Below are positions 1 through 8,485 of a stretch of 36,240 bases of DNA, in pieces. The DNA lies in NCBI GenBank assembly GCA_937880705.1, contig CALGRZ010000105.1:1-36240 (forward strand), in the 5' to 3' direction. Origin of the DNA: an uncultured Alistipes sp. Its GTDB lineage: Bacteria > Bacteroidota > Bacteroidia > Bacteroidales > Rikenellaceae. The number at the start of each line of letters is the position of its first letter. The first letter of the stretch is position 1. Below the pieces are notes generated by a model, which worked only from the letters and a program-made list of their open reading frames with translations, ran no database searches and was not told the DNA's origin. Both the position numbers and the translations under genes were made by a program.

Positions 1-439
1 TCATATCCTCGAACGAGTCGTAGATCATCTCCGCAGGCGAATCCTTGTAGGTGTTGATCTCGTCGGCGATAACCTCGCGCTCCTTCTTCAGCTCGCGCTC
101 GGGGTATGTAGAGCGGAAGATAACATCGGCAATAAGCTCGACGGCACGCGCAAAGTCGTGGCGCATGACGGTGGCATGAAGCGTGGTATCCTCCTTGGTG
201 GTATAGGCGTTGAGCTCGCCACCGAGATTTTCCAGACGGCAGTTCACCTGGTAGGCGCGACGACGGCGCGTGCCCTTAAACAGAGCATGCTCCGTGAGGT
301 GGGCAATGCCATACTCGCCCTTAAGCTCATCACGGCTACCGGCATTGACCACCAGAGCGCAGTGCGTAACACCGCTACGCACCTGACGGTGGATGCCACG
401 GATACCATTCTTCAAGACGTATGTTTCAAACTCCTTCAT
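1..439 (-). CDS. M16 family zinc peptidase, N-terminal part (3' end cut by window)
   Basis: Translating the minus strand from the ATG at 439-437 gives a protein beginning [20 protein letters not shown]. It contains HLTEH, the inverted zinc motif HxxEH of M16 (insulinase/pitrilysin) peptidases, followed by ENLGGELNAYTTKEDT, the usual strand after that motif, and then an ELKKEREVIADEI stretch carrying the third metal ligand Glu. These are the hallmarks of the active N-terminal M16 domain, a metal-dependent endopeptidase that cleaves peptides. No signal peptide is visible at the start, so the enzyme may be cytoplasmic. The start codon shares its A with the uvrA stop (TAATG), which indicates translational coupling at the end of the dapB-lepB-yigZ-uvrA operon. 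About 146 codons are present; the rest lies outside the window. Family assignment is secure, substrate unknown. Confidence 0.9.
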   Translation of the reverse strand, partial: MKEFETYVLKNGIRGIHRQVRSGVTHCALVVNAGSRDELKGEYGIAHLTEHALFKGTRRRRAYQVNCRLENLGGELNAYTTKEDTTLHATVMRHDFARAVELIADVIFRSTYPERELKKEREVIADEINTYKDSPAEMIYDSFEDM

Positions 440-3216
440 TAGCAGCTATGTAACTTAAGAAACCGGCCTGTGTAGCTCTGCTCACATGCCATAACATCCT
501 CGGGCGTGCCGGCAACAACCACCCTACCACCATCCTTGCCCGCCTCGGGGCCGAGGTCGATGACCCAGTCGGCACACTTGATAACCTCCATGTTGTGCTC
601 CACGACAACGACGGTGTGTCCGCGCTCGATAAGTGCATCAAAGGCACCCAAAAGACGACCTATATCGTGGAAGTGCAGACCTGTGGTGGGCTCGTCGAAG
701 ATGAAGAGCAGCTTATCGGCCGAACGCTCCTTGGTAAGGAACGAGGCGAGCTTCACGCGCTGCGACTCACCACCCGACAATGTCGAGGAGCTCTGTCCCA
801 GCTTCACATAGCCCAGACCCACCTGCTGAAGAGGTCGTATGCGCTCGACGATACGTCGACAGATGGCCGACTTATCATCCTGCGAGAAGAACTCCATAGC
901 CTCGTCAACCGACATCTCCAGCACGTCGTATATCGACTTATCGCGGTACTTGACCTCGAGTATCTCGGGCTTAAAGCGCATGCCGCCACACACCTCGCAC
1001 TGCAGCTCCACATCGGCCATAAACTGCATGCTCACCTTGATGACACCCTCGCCCTCGCACTCCTCGCAACGGCCACCCGGCATATTGAACGAGAAGGCGG
1101 CAGCACCGATACCCGTGTGCACGGCATAGGGCTGGTCGGCAAAGAGCTTTCGTATCTCGTCGTAGGCCTTGATATATGTTACGGGGTTGGATCTGGTGGA
1201 CTTACCTATGGGCGACTGCGACACCATCTCGACACCCTGCAACAGGCTGATGTCACCATCCATAGAGTCATGGTCGCCGGGTGTTAGTGTCGTCTCCGAG
1301 AGCTTGCGCTTAAGTGCCGGATAGAGCACATCATCGGCCAGCGAGGACTTACCCGAGCCCGAGACTCCGGTGATGCAGGTGAGCACACCCAGTGGCACCT
1401 TGACATCTATATTTTTGAGGTTGTTGTGTCTTACGCCATGTAGCTTGATATCTCCTGCGGCTGCACGTCGACGCTCGGGTATGGCTATCTGCCTGCGACC
1501 TGCGAGGTAGTCGGCCGTGAGTGAGCCTTGCGCCTCGGCTATAGCCGAGACAGGGCCGCTATATACCACCTCACCACCGCCAACACCCGCCTCGGGGCCC
1601 ATATCCACAATCCAGTCGGCAGCACGCATAACCTCCTCCTCATGCTCCACGACGATAACCGTATTGTCCATGTCGCGCAGCTGCTTAAGCACACCGATAA
1701 GGCGGTGCGTATCGCGCGGATGAAGGCCTATGCTCGGCTCATCGAGGATATACATCGAGCCTACGAGGTTGCTGCCCAGCGACGTAGAGAGGTTGATACG
1801 CTGCGACTCACCACCCGACAGCGTAGCCGAAAGGCGGTCGAGCGTAAGGTAGTGAAGGCCCACCTCCATAAGGTATCCGAGGCGTGTGCGTATCTCCTTA
1901 AGCACACGCTCGGCGGTCTTGGCATCAAACTCATCGAGTTGTAGACTATCGAAGAACGCCACAAGTTCACCTATGGTCATCTGCACCAGCTCGGCGATAC
2001 TTTTGCCTCCAACCTTGACATAGAGTGCCTCCTTGCGCAGTCGCTGTCCATGGCACTCTGGGCAAAGCGTCTTACCCGTATAACGGGCCTTGAGCACTCG
2101 ATACTGCACCTTATGGCGTTGTGTATCGACATAGGCAAAGAAGTCGTCAATGCCTTGGAAGTACTCCGTACCGCGCCACAGCATCTCACGCTCTCGGTCA
2201 CTCAAAGCGTGGTAGGGGGTATGTATCGGGAAGCCGCAACGCGACGACGCCAAGATTAGCTCGTTGCGCCAACGGCTCATAGTAGCACCATTCCAGCAGG
2301 CCACAGCACCGCTATATACGCTCTTGGACTTATCCGGCACAACGAGGTTCTCGTCGATACCCGTAACACGTCCATAACCCTCACACAGGGGGCAGGCACC
2401 AATGGGGTTATTGAACGAGAAGAGGTGTTCGGTGGGTCGCTCAAACTGCACACCCTCCTCCTCGAAGTGCGACGAGAAGCTCTCAACTCGATCGGTGATG
2501 ATATTCAGCGTGCCGGCACCATAGCCCATGGCGCGCGCCACAGAGTCCGAGAGGCGCGAGATGGTATCCTGCTCATGTCCGACCTTGATGCGGTCGACAA
2601 CAACCATGACATCATCAATGGCTATATCGTCGCTGAGCTGCTGCATAAACTCCTCGACGAGCATCACCTCATCGCGGTAGCGTACACGGTTGACACCATC
2701 CTCGATAAGTGTTAGCATGCGCTCGACGATGCTCTCCGACTGCTTCAACAGCAGTGGCGCAGCAACTATGACGCGCGTACCCTCCTCCATACGCAGTATA
2801 TGGCCGACGACGTCGTCAACCTCGTAGCACCGTATCTCACGACCCGTAGAGGGCGAGTAGGTACGGCCTATGCGCGAGAAGAGTAACTTAAGGTAGTCGT
2901 ATATCTCGGTCGTTGTGCCCACCGTAGAGCGAGGATTGCGCGATATGACCCTCTGCTCGATGGCAATGGCCGGTGCTATGCCCTCGATAAGGTCGACATC
3001 GGGCTTCGAGACTCGACCCAAGAACTGACGTGCATAGGCCGAGAGGCTCTCGACATAGCGTCGTTGACCCTCGGCAAAGATAGTATCGAAGGCCAACGTA
3101 GACTTGCCCGAGCCCGACAGACCGGTCACAACAACCAGCTGCGAGTGCGGGATCTCCACATCGACACCCTTCAGATTATGCACACGGGCACCCTTTATCT
3201 TTATACTGTTGTCCAA
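439..3216 (-). CDS. uvrA: UvrABC nucleotide excision repair ATPase UvrA
   Basis: A 925-residue UvrA, close to the usual length of about 940. UvrA is the damage-sensing dimeric ABC ATPase that loads UvrB on lesions. The first ATPase shows Walker [10 protein letters not shown] at residues 32-40 and signature [11 protein letters not shown]. The second shows GVSGSGKSS and [11 protein letters not shown] with a FDEPTTGLH Walker B region. The C-terminal zinc module is intact (CEEC ... CEVC). In the N-terminal half only the pair C275/C278 (CPLC) of the usual four-cysteine site is present, and the CPxCG stretch found near residue 120 of many UvrA proteins reads SPSTG. This may be normal for Bacteroidetes, which often carry two UvrA paralogues. 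The stop overlaps the next gene by one base and the start lies 4 bp after yigZ, so it is inside an operon. Confidence 0.97.
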   Translation of the reverse strand: MDNSIKIKGARVHNLKGVDVEIPHSQLVVVTGLSGSGKSTLAFDTIFAEGQRRYVESLSAYARQFLGRVSKPDVDLIEGIAPAIAIEQRVISRNPRSTVGTTTEIYDYLKLLFSRIGRTYSPSTGREIRCYEVDDVVGHILRMEEGTRVIVAAPLLLKQSESIVERMLTLIEDGVNRVRYRDEVMLVEEFMQQLSDDIAIDDVMVVVDRIKVGHEQDTISRLSDSVARAMGYGAGTLNIITDRVESFSSHFEEEGVQFERPTEHLFSFNNPIGACPLCEGYGRVTGIDENLVVPDKSKSVYSGAVACWNGATMSRWRNELILASSRCGFPIHTPYHALSDREREMLWRGTEYFQGIDDFFAYVDTQRHKVQYRVLKARYTGKTLCPECHGQRLRKEALYVKVGGKSIAELVQMTIGELVAFFDSLQLDEFDAKTAERVLKEIRTRLGYLMEVGLHYLTLDRLSATLSGGESQRINLSTSLGSNLVGSMYILDEPSIGLHPRDTHRLIGVLKQLRDMDNTVIVVEHEEEVMRAADWIVDMGPEAGVGGGEVVYSGPVSAIAEAQGSLTADYLAGRRQIAIPERRRAAAGDIKLHGVRHNNLKNIDVKVPLGVLTCITGVSGSGKSSLADDVLYPALKRKLSETTLTPGDHDSMDGDISLLQGVEMVSQSPIGKSTRSNPVTYIKAYDEIRKLFADQPYAVHTGIGAAAFSFNMPGGRCEECEGEGVIKVSMQFMADVELQCEVCGGMRFKPEILEVKYRDKSIYDVLEMSVDEAMEFFSQDDKSAICRRIVERIRPLQQVGLGYVKLGQSSSTLSGGESQRVKLASFLTKERSADKLLFIFDEPTTGLHFHDIGRLLGAFDALIERGHTVVVVEHNMEVIKCADWVIDLGPEAGKDGGRVVVAGTPEDVMACEQSYTGRFLKLHSC

Positions 3217-3220
3217 CTCC

Positions 3221-3823
3221 TTACTCCTTTACTTCGATTGTTGCACCCTCGACCTTCTCCAGACGACCTATAAGCTGTGCCGACTCCGACTCGCGTATCG
3301 AGAGGGTCATGCGACACAGATTGTCGAACTGCTGACTTATGACCTTGGGTTGCATATCCTTTACGATGCGCATGATGTCGTTCATCGCTATATACGAGAA
3401 CTCGACATCGAGCACACAATCCACCGTGCGCTCCACAATCTCGCACTCGGCCAAGACCAACGCCGTAGACTCCTTGTATGCGGCGATAAGGCCCGGCACA
3501 CCGAGCTTCGTACCTCCGAAGTAGCGCACCACGACAACCAGACAGTTGGTTATCTCCTGCGAGAGCAGCTGACCTAAGATGGGCTTGCCGGCCGTTGACG
3601 AGGGCTCGCCATCGTCGTTGGCACGAAACTGCTCACCATGAGGGCCGAGCCTCCAGGCATAGCAGTGGTGCGTGGCATCGTACCACCTCTTACGCAACGC
3701 ATCGAGATGCTCCTTAATCTCGGCCTCGCTCTCCACGGGATAGGCATAGGCCAAGAACTTACTGCTCAACTGGCGGTAGCTAATCTCGCGAGGCGCGGTA
3801 ATGGTCTTAAAACTATCTGTCAC
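3221..3823 (-). CDS. yigZ: YigZ/IMPACT family protein (UPF0029)
   Basis: A 200-residue protein of the YigZ/IMPACT family. The N-terminal domain carries the recognisable [24 protein letters not shown] and [16 protein letters not shown] segments; the C-terminal part is a ferredoxin-like fold of the DUF1949 type. YigZ has been linked to ribosome or translation functions by homology to eukaryotic IMPACT, but its bacterial role is not firmly established. It sits 8 bp after lepB and 4 bp before uvrA, inside the dapB-to-M16 operon. Length and motifs match the family well; the function is left as family only. Confidence 0.93.
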   Translation of the reverse strand: MTDSFKTITAPREISYRQLSSKFLAYAYPVESEAEIKEHLDALRKRWYDATHHCYAWRLGPHGEQFRANDDGEPSSTAGKPILGQLLSQEITNCLVVVVRYFGGTKLGVPGLIAAYKESTALVLAECEIVERTVDCVLDVEFSYIAMNDIMRIVKDMQPKVISQQFDNLCRMTLSIRESESAQLIGRLEKVEGATIEVKE

Positions 3824-3831
3824 AGCGCGTG

Positions 3832-5295
3832 CTACTTAATGGAGGTGAAGATTCTATCCCAGCGGATGTCGCCCGTAAGCTGATCCACCGAGAACCAAAT
3901 GTAGGATGCCTTACCTACGATATGATCTGCCGGCACAAAGCCCCAGAAGCGCGAGTCGAGCGAGCCGTGGCGGTTGTCGCCCATCATAAAGTAGTAGTCC
4001 TGGCGGAAGGTGTACGACTCGGCCTGCTCGCCATTGATGTACACCTCGCCGTCGCTGAGCTGCACATCGTTACCCTCATAGAGGGCTATACAACGGCCAT
4101 AGAGGGCCATAGTGTAGTCGTTAAGCTCGATGCTTTCACCCGCCTTGGGCACCCACACAGGGCCGAAGTTGTCGAGCGACCAGCGCGAGGTGTCGCCCGT
4201 GCGCAGATGGGGAATGAGGCTCTCGCCCATGATGCCCGCCTGCTTGCTCAAGACGTAGCGCGTGGTATCGGCATATCGCTCCAGCTCCGAGTCACGAATA
4301 AGCGTAGGCACGCTCTCAACGCCCGTGCGCAGGTTGGCGACGGTATAGTAGTACTGCTTGTTGGGTATCTCGCCCTCACGCTGGCCATTGGTGTAGACAA
4401 TGCCATCTCTAACCTCCAGCTCGTCGCCGGCTACGGCCACACAACGCTTGATGTAGTTCTCCATCTTATCCAGCGGTCGCACCTGCAGGGTGTACTCCTT
4501 CGCGATGTTAAGTCTACGCTCCTGCTCCGTAGCACCGAAATGGCGATCGCGCAGCAACTGATAGTAGCTCATGGCCTGCATCTCCATAACCACGGTATCG
4601 CCCTCGGGGAAGTTAAAGACCACAACATCGCCACGCTGGGGCTCCGAGCACCCCTTCAGACGACGGTAGTCGCGCTGCCAAGCCGTGGAGAATGACTGCT
4701 TTGCGGGATTCATCGGCATGGTATTGTGCACAAAGGGGAACGACAGCGGTGTCATCGGCACTCGAGGGCCATACGAGCTCTTGTTAACCAGGATGTAGTC
4801 ACCTGCGAGCAACGTGCTCTCCATAGAGCCCGTGGGGATGACAAACATCTGAAACCAGTATATCTGGATGATGGTGGCCACCACCGTAGCAAAGACAATG
4901 GCATGGACCCAGCCATAGATATACTCGTAGAGCTTCGAGCTGCGCTTAAGCTCGCTCCACAGAGCCCACAACAGCACCACGGCAGCCGTAAGCATCCAGG
5001 GTGTCTCCCACCTAAACAACAGCATGTGAACGATGGTGCCCACAACAACCGCAAAGACCACAGCACACCAGATGCCATAGACCACGCGCCACCACGCATA
5101 ACGCTCCATAAGGCGGCTATGCAGACAGGCAAGGCGATGGCCGATGTAGTAGTCATAGATCAGCGGCAGGGCTATTACAAGCGACCACGCAGCACCATAC
5201 CAGATGGCAAAGAGCGTGACGATGACCGACACGATAAGGCACATAAGCAGTGGGCTTGTAAGAAAACGGCCGATGGCCGAAAATATATTTTTCAT
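3832..5295 (-). CDS. lepB: Signal peptidase I with a multi-pass N-terminal extension
   Basis: A 487-residue S26 signal peptidase, which removes signal peptides from Sec-exported proteins at the outer face of the inner membrane. Box B reads PTGSMESTL with the nucleophile Ser157, and the general base Lys283 lies in YIKRCVAVAGD. Box E reads MGDNRHGSLDSRFWGFVP near the C-terminus. About 125 residues separate the nucleophile and the lysine, far more than in compact S26 enzymes, so there is a large insertion. Instead of the usual one or two anchors, the N-terminus has about five hydrophobic segments (near residues 13-32, 36-50, 72-94, 98-113 and 129-149), the last one leading into the active site. 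It lies 12 bp after dapB and 8 bp before yigZ. The catalytic assignment is secure; the extended topology is read from hydrophobicity only. Confidence 0.95.
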   Translation of the reverse strand: MKNIFSAIGRFLTSPLLMCLIVSVIVTLFAIWYGAAWSLVIALPLIYDYYIGHRLACLHSRLMERYAWWRVVYGIWCAVVFAVVVGTIVHMLLFRWETPWMLTAAVVLLWALWSELKRSSKLYEYIYGWVHAIVFATVVATIIQIYWFQMFVIPTGSMESTLLAGDYILVNKSSYGPRVPMTPLSFPFVHNTMPMNPAKQSFSTAWQRDYRRLKGCSEPQRGDVVVFNFPEGDTVVMEMQAMSYYQLLRDRHFGATEQERRLNIAKEYTLQVRPLDKMENYIKRCVAVAGDELEVRDGIVYTNGQREGEIPNKQYYYTVANLRTGVESVPTLIRDSELERYADTTRYVLSKQAGIMGESLIPHLRTGDTSRWSLDNFGPVWVPKAGESIELNDYTMALYGRCIALYEGNDVQLSDGEVYINGEQAESYTFRQDYYFMMGDNRHGSLDSRFWGFVPADHIVGKASYIWFSVDQLTGDIRWDRIFTSIK

Positions 5296-5307
5296 CTCGC
5301 AGTTGAC

Positions 5308-6018
5308 TTATAAAAGATTATCCATGGTGTGTACACCTTGCTTGTCGGCGAGGTACTCTGCTGCAACAACCGCGCCCATGGCCAGCGCACGACGGTTAGT
5401 GATCGAGTGCTTAAGCTCCAGATAGTCATCGGCCGATGTATAGGTTACGGTGTGAATACCGGGTACCATACCCTCGCGGAACGACTCTATCTCGATCTGC
5501 GAGTCACTCTCGGCGGCACTGTTTGTCCACGAGCTCTTTCTGTCGAGATTCTCGATGATGCCCTCGGCCAAGGTTATCGCCGTGCCACTGGGAGCATCCT
5601 TCTTCCACATGTGGTGGGTCTCCTCGATGCGCACCTCATACTCCTTGTAGGGGTTCATCAACTCGGCCAGACGACGGTTCATGCGAAACATCATATTGAC
5701 ACCGATCGAGAAGTTCGAGGCGTAGAAGAGGGCTCCGCCACGCTCCACGGCCAACGCCTCCATATCTTTGAGTGCTGCGAGCCAGCCCGTAGTACCACAC
5801 ACTACCCTGCCACCGGCCTCAAGCACCGTGCGCACATTGTGCAACGCCGTGTCGGGTGTAGTAAACTCGAAGGCCACGTCAACACCTTGCAGGTTCTCGG
5901 CCGTAAGCTCGTGGCTGTTGGCCTCGTCGATGACCAACTCTACGCTATGTCCACGCTCCAACAATATACGCTCAATCTCACGGCCCATCTTGCCGTGTCC
6001 TATAATCGCACATTTCAT
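5308..6018 (-). CDS. dapB: 4-hydroxy-tetrahydrodipicolinate reductase
   Basis: DapB reduces hydroxytetrahydrodipicolinate with NAD(P)H in the lysine/diaminopimelate pathway, feeding peptidoglycan synthesis. The 236-residue protein starts with the Rossmann motif GHGKMG (residues 7-12), contains FEFTTPD, the CGTTGW nucleotide-binding loop, and the catalytic/substrate motif EETHHMWKKDAPSGTA with the two histidines and the lysine that bind the substrate. Length is normal for the Bacteroidetes form. It is the first gene of the minus-strand operon: a promoter-like element lies about 30 bp upstream, immediately next to the truA terminator, and lepB follows after 12 bp. Pairing with lepB makes an envelope-biogenesis start to the operon. 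Confidence 0.97.
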   Translation of the reverse strand: MKCAIIGHGKMGREIERILLERGHSVELVIDEANSHELTAENLQGVDVAFEFTTPDTALHNVRTVLEAGGRVVCGTTGWLAALKDMEALAVERGGALFYASNFSIGVNMMFRMNRRLAELMNPYKEYEVRIEETHHMWKKDAPSGTAITLAEGIIENLDRKSSWTNSAAESDSQIEIESFREGMVPGIHTVTYTSADDYLELKHSITNRRALAMGAVVAAEYLADKQGVHTMDNLL

Positions 6019-6047
6019 ATCTGTTCCTAAATTTAGAGTTAACGCGG

Positions 6048-6055
6048 TAAAGTTA
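6048..6055 (-). promoter_or_regulatory. Putative -7 element of the dapB operon promoter
   Basis: On the minus strand the sequence reads TAACTTTA, one base away from the Bacteroidetes -7 consensus TAnnTTTG, about 30 bp before the dapB start. No convincing TTTG -33 element is seen because the truA terminator occupies that space. It is the only candidate in the gap. Confidence 0.5.
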
Positions 6056-6056
6056 C

Positions 6057-6086
6057 AAAAAAAAGTGAGAAGTATTCACTTCTCAC
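6057..6086 (-). terminator. Rho-independent terminator of truA
   Basis: On the minus strand, a 9-bp perfect stem (GTGAGAAGT / ACTTCTCAC) with a 4-base loop is followed by eight T residues, about 20 bp after the truA stop. The T tract ends one base before the TAACTTTA element assigned to dapB. Confidence 0.9.
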
Positions 6087-6107
6087 CCCAAAATTATACA
6101 CTCTACG

Positions 6108-6842
6108 CTACTTATAGCTCACATTCGACAGGAACAACCCGCAAGCCTCGGCCCCCGCACTGGAGCGTGATAGGTCGCGCGAGCGGACTATATCTTCGAA
6201 CTGCTCGACCGTGTAGCGGCCACGTCCCACATCTACCAACGTACCTACGATGGCGCGCACCATATTGCGTAGAAACCTATCGGCACGGATGGTAAAACGC
6301 AGCGTGCCATCCTCCTCGACACTCCAGCGTGCATGGCTGATGTGGCATATATTGGTCTTGTTGTTCGAATTGAGCTTCGCAAACGACGTGAAATCATCGT
6401 ATTCGAGGAGTCGTGCCGCAGCCTCGTTCATGCGCTCCACATCCAACTCGACAGCATAGTGCCAAGCCGAGTAGCGACGGAAGGGCGACTTGTGCGATGT
6501 CAGGAAGTAGGTATACTCCCTCTCTCGGGCATCGAAGCGGGCATGCAGCATAGGCTCCACCTCGTAGATACGCCGAATGGCGATATCGGCAGGGAGCACC
6601 TTATTGAGCTTATAGCACAGCTGGTCGGGACTCTCGAGTGGCGACTCCGTGTCGAAATGCGCCACATAGAACGAGGCGTTGACACCCGTGTCGGTACGAC
6701 CTGCACCCACAATCTCGGTGGGCGTGCGTCGCAGCATCGAGAGCTTCTGCTCGATGACACCCTGCACGGTCACGGCATCGGGCTGTCGCTGCCAGCCACA
6801 GTAGGCGGCACCGTCGTATTGCAGTTCAATGAAGTAGCGCAT
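6108..6842 (-). CDS. truA: tRNA pseudouridine synthase A
   Basis: TruA converts U38-U40 of the tRNA anticodon arm to pseudouridine. The 244-residue protein begins MRYFIELQYDGAAYCGWQ, the standard family start, and contains the catalytic aspartate in GAGRTDTGVNA as well as RADRFLRNMVRAIVGTL near the C-terminus. The reading frame is open further upstream to 6989, but that extension is encoded by the repeat element and has no family similarity, so the start at 6842 is chosen. There is no strong Shine-Dalgarno sequence; a duplicated 10-mer (GCGATAAAGA, plus strand 6851-6870) lies just upstream. A terminator follows the gene. Confidence 0.96.
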   Translation of the reverse strand: MRYFIELQYDGAAYCGWQRQPDAVTVQGVIEQKLSMLRRTPTEIVGAGRTDTGVNASFYVAHFDTESPLESPDQLCYKLNKVLPADIAIRRIYEVEPMLHARFDAREREYTYFLTSHKSPFRRYSAWHYAVELDVERMNEAAARLLEYDDFTSFAKLNSNNKTNICHISHARWSVEEDGTLRFTIRADRFLRNMVRAIVGTLVDVGRGRYTVEQFEDIVRSRDLSRSSAGAEACGLFLSNVSYK

Positions 6843-6884
6843 AAACAACAGCGATAAAGAGCGATAAAGAGTTTTATTAACAGG

Positions 6885-7080
6885 GCGCAGTCGATAGGCG
6901 CAGTCGATAGGCGCAGTCGATAGGACTGGATAGGACTTAATAGGACTTAATGGGCATGAGCGCGGCCGACATTTATTCGCAAGCAACATGCTATCCCTAT
7001 CTCTTCCTATCTCTTCCTATTTAGTCCTATCCCATCCTATTTCGCCCATCCAGTCCTATCTCGCCCTCTCTATCTTCTAT
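6885..7080. repeat. Dispersed intergenic repeat, copy 1 (truA-lpdA gap)
   Basis: Read on the plus strand, this element has four modules. First is a 13-bp unit GCGCAGTCGATAG repeated three times exactly (6885-6923). Then come TAGGACTTAA units (6931-6950), then a core from 6951 to about 6999 containing GCGCGGCCGACATTTA and AGCAACATGCTATCCCTA, and last a pyrimidine-rich arm of TCCTAT units to 7080. The left arm 6919-6934 is complementary to 7045-7060 at 15 of 16 positions, so the whole can fold back. The same modules in the same order occur at 13134-13364 and, inverted, at 33335-33490. It fills the lpdA-truA gap and is non-coding. Origin (mobile element remnant, REP-like or RNA-level element) is unknown. 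Confidence 0.85.
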
Positions 7081-7085
7081 CGTCA

Positions 7086-8465
7086 CTATACATGGATGGC
7101 GCAACCCAGTGCATCCTCGGCAGCCTCCATCACGGCCTCATGCATCGAGGGGTGTGCGTGGATAGTGCGGGCGATACGGTGGGCGTTGACACCCAGCACC
7201 TTGGCCAGCGTAGGCTCGCCAATCATCTCCGTCACGTTATGGCCTACGAAGTGAGCACCCAGCAGTCGCTCCTCGGCATCGAAGATGAGCTTGACGAAGC
7301 CGTCGCGCTCACCGGCCGCCGTAGCCTTGCCCGATGCGGTGTAGGGGAACTTACCAACCTTATACTCGATACCCTGCGCCTTAACCTGTGCCTCGGTCAT
7401 ACCCACCGATGCCACCTCGGGAGAGGTGAAGATGCACGAAGGTATGGTCGTATAGTCAACAGCCTCGGGCTCAAGGCCACAGATATGCTCTACGCAGTGG
7501 ATAGCCTCGGCCGAAGCGACGTGTGCCAGGGCGGGCGTAGCGATGATATCACCGATGGCATAGACGCCGTCGACGTTGGTTTTGTAGTGCTCGTCAACCT
7601 TAATCTTGTCGCGCTCAACCTCGATGCCGAGCTCCTCAAGGCCGATATTCTCGATATTGGACTTGATACCCACGGCCGAGAGCACAACATCTGCCTCGAG
7701 GGTCTGCTCACCCTTCTTGCCCTCGATAACGACATCACACTTGCCATCCTCACGAACAGCAACCGACTTAACCGTCGTCGAGGTCATCACCGTGGCGCGC
7801 AGCTTGCGGAAGGCACGCTCCATAGCCTTGGCCGTATCCTCATCCTCCAAAGGCATAATCTGGGGCATATACTCCACGATGGTCACCTTAACTCCCATAG
7901 TGGCGTAGATGTAGGCGAACTCCGAGCCGATAGCACCCGAGCCCACAACGACCATGGTCTGGGGCAGCTCGGGGAGTACCAGAGCCTCCTTCGACGAGAT
8001 GATATGCTTGCCATCGATAGGCATAAAGGGCATCACGCGAGGACGAGCACCCGTAGCGAGGATCACGCTCTCGGCCTCGTACTCCACGCCGTCAACATCC
8101 ACGACATGGGCAGCCTTAAGTCTACCGAAACCGGCCAGAAGGTCGATATTGTTCTTCTTCAGCAGGAACTGAACACCCTTGTTCATCGTGGTTGCGACCA
8201 TACGCTCGCGCTCCACCATCTTTGTCCAGTCGGGTTTTACCTCACCCTCGATGCTCACACCAAAGGTTGCGGCAGCCTTGCAGTCGGCATATACCTGTGC
8301 CGAGCGCACCAAGGCCTTCGTGGGGATGCAACCCCAGTTCAGGCAGACACCACCCGCATCGGCCTTCTCAACGATAGCCACACGCTTGCCACACTGTGCA
8401 GCACGAATAGCGGCAACGTAACCACCGGGGCCCGAGCCGATAACTATGATATCATACTTTTCCAT
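7086..8465 (-). CDS. lpdA: Dihydrolipoyl dehydrogenase
   Basis: This 459-residue flavoprotein reoxidises dihydrolipoamide on the E2 subunits of 2-oxoacid dehydrogenase complexes or the H protein of the glycine cleavage system. It shows the FAD motif GSGPGG (residues 10-15), the redox-active disulfide C41-LNWG-C46 (most relatives have LNVG), a second dinucleotide motif GSGAIGSEFA, the FAD-binding YAIGDI segment, and the C-terminal catalytic pair His438/Glu443 in HPSMHE. All key residues are present, so it should be active. No E1, E2 or glycine cleavage genes are adjacent, so its partner complex cannot be told from context. It follows the C69 peptidase gene by 20 bp and is probably co-transcribed with it. 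Confidence 0.95.
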   Translation of the reverse strand: MEKYDIIVIGSGPGGYVAAIRAAQCGKRVAIVEKADAGGVCLNWGCIPTKALVRSAQVYADCKAAATFGVSIEGEVKPDWTKMVERERMVATTMNKGVQFLLKKNNIDLLAGFGRLKAAHVVDVDGVEYEAESVILATGARPRVMPFMPIDGKHIISSKEALVLPELPQTMVVVGSGAIGSEFAYIYATMGVKVTIVEYMPQIMPLEDEDTAKAMERAFRKLRATVMTSTTVKSVAVREDGKCDVVIEGKKGEQTLEADVVLSAVGIKSNIENIGLEELGIEVERDKIKVDEHYKTNVDGVYAIGDIIATPALAHVASAEAIHCVEHICGLEPEAVDYTTIPSCIFTSPEVASVGMTEAQVKAQGIEYKVGKFPYTASGKATAAGERDGFVKLIFDAEERLLGAHFVGHNVTEMIGEPTLAKVLGVNAHRIARTIHAHPSMHEAVMEAAEDALGCAIHV

Positions 8466-8485
8466 AATGCGTTATGATCGTTTGT

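Noticed and set aside
6843..6989. N-terminal extension of the truA reading frame
   Set aside because: It runs through the dispersed repeat and has no TruA similarity; MRYFIELQYDG at 6842 is the family start.
7092..8477. Long open frame on the plus strand opposite lpdA
   Set aside because: It is a shadow of the lpdA coding bias; lpdA has all catalytic motifs and the plus-strand translation resembles nothing.
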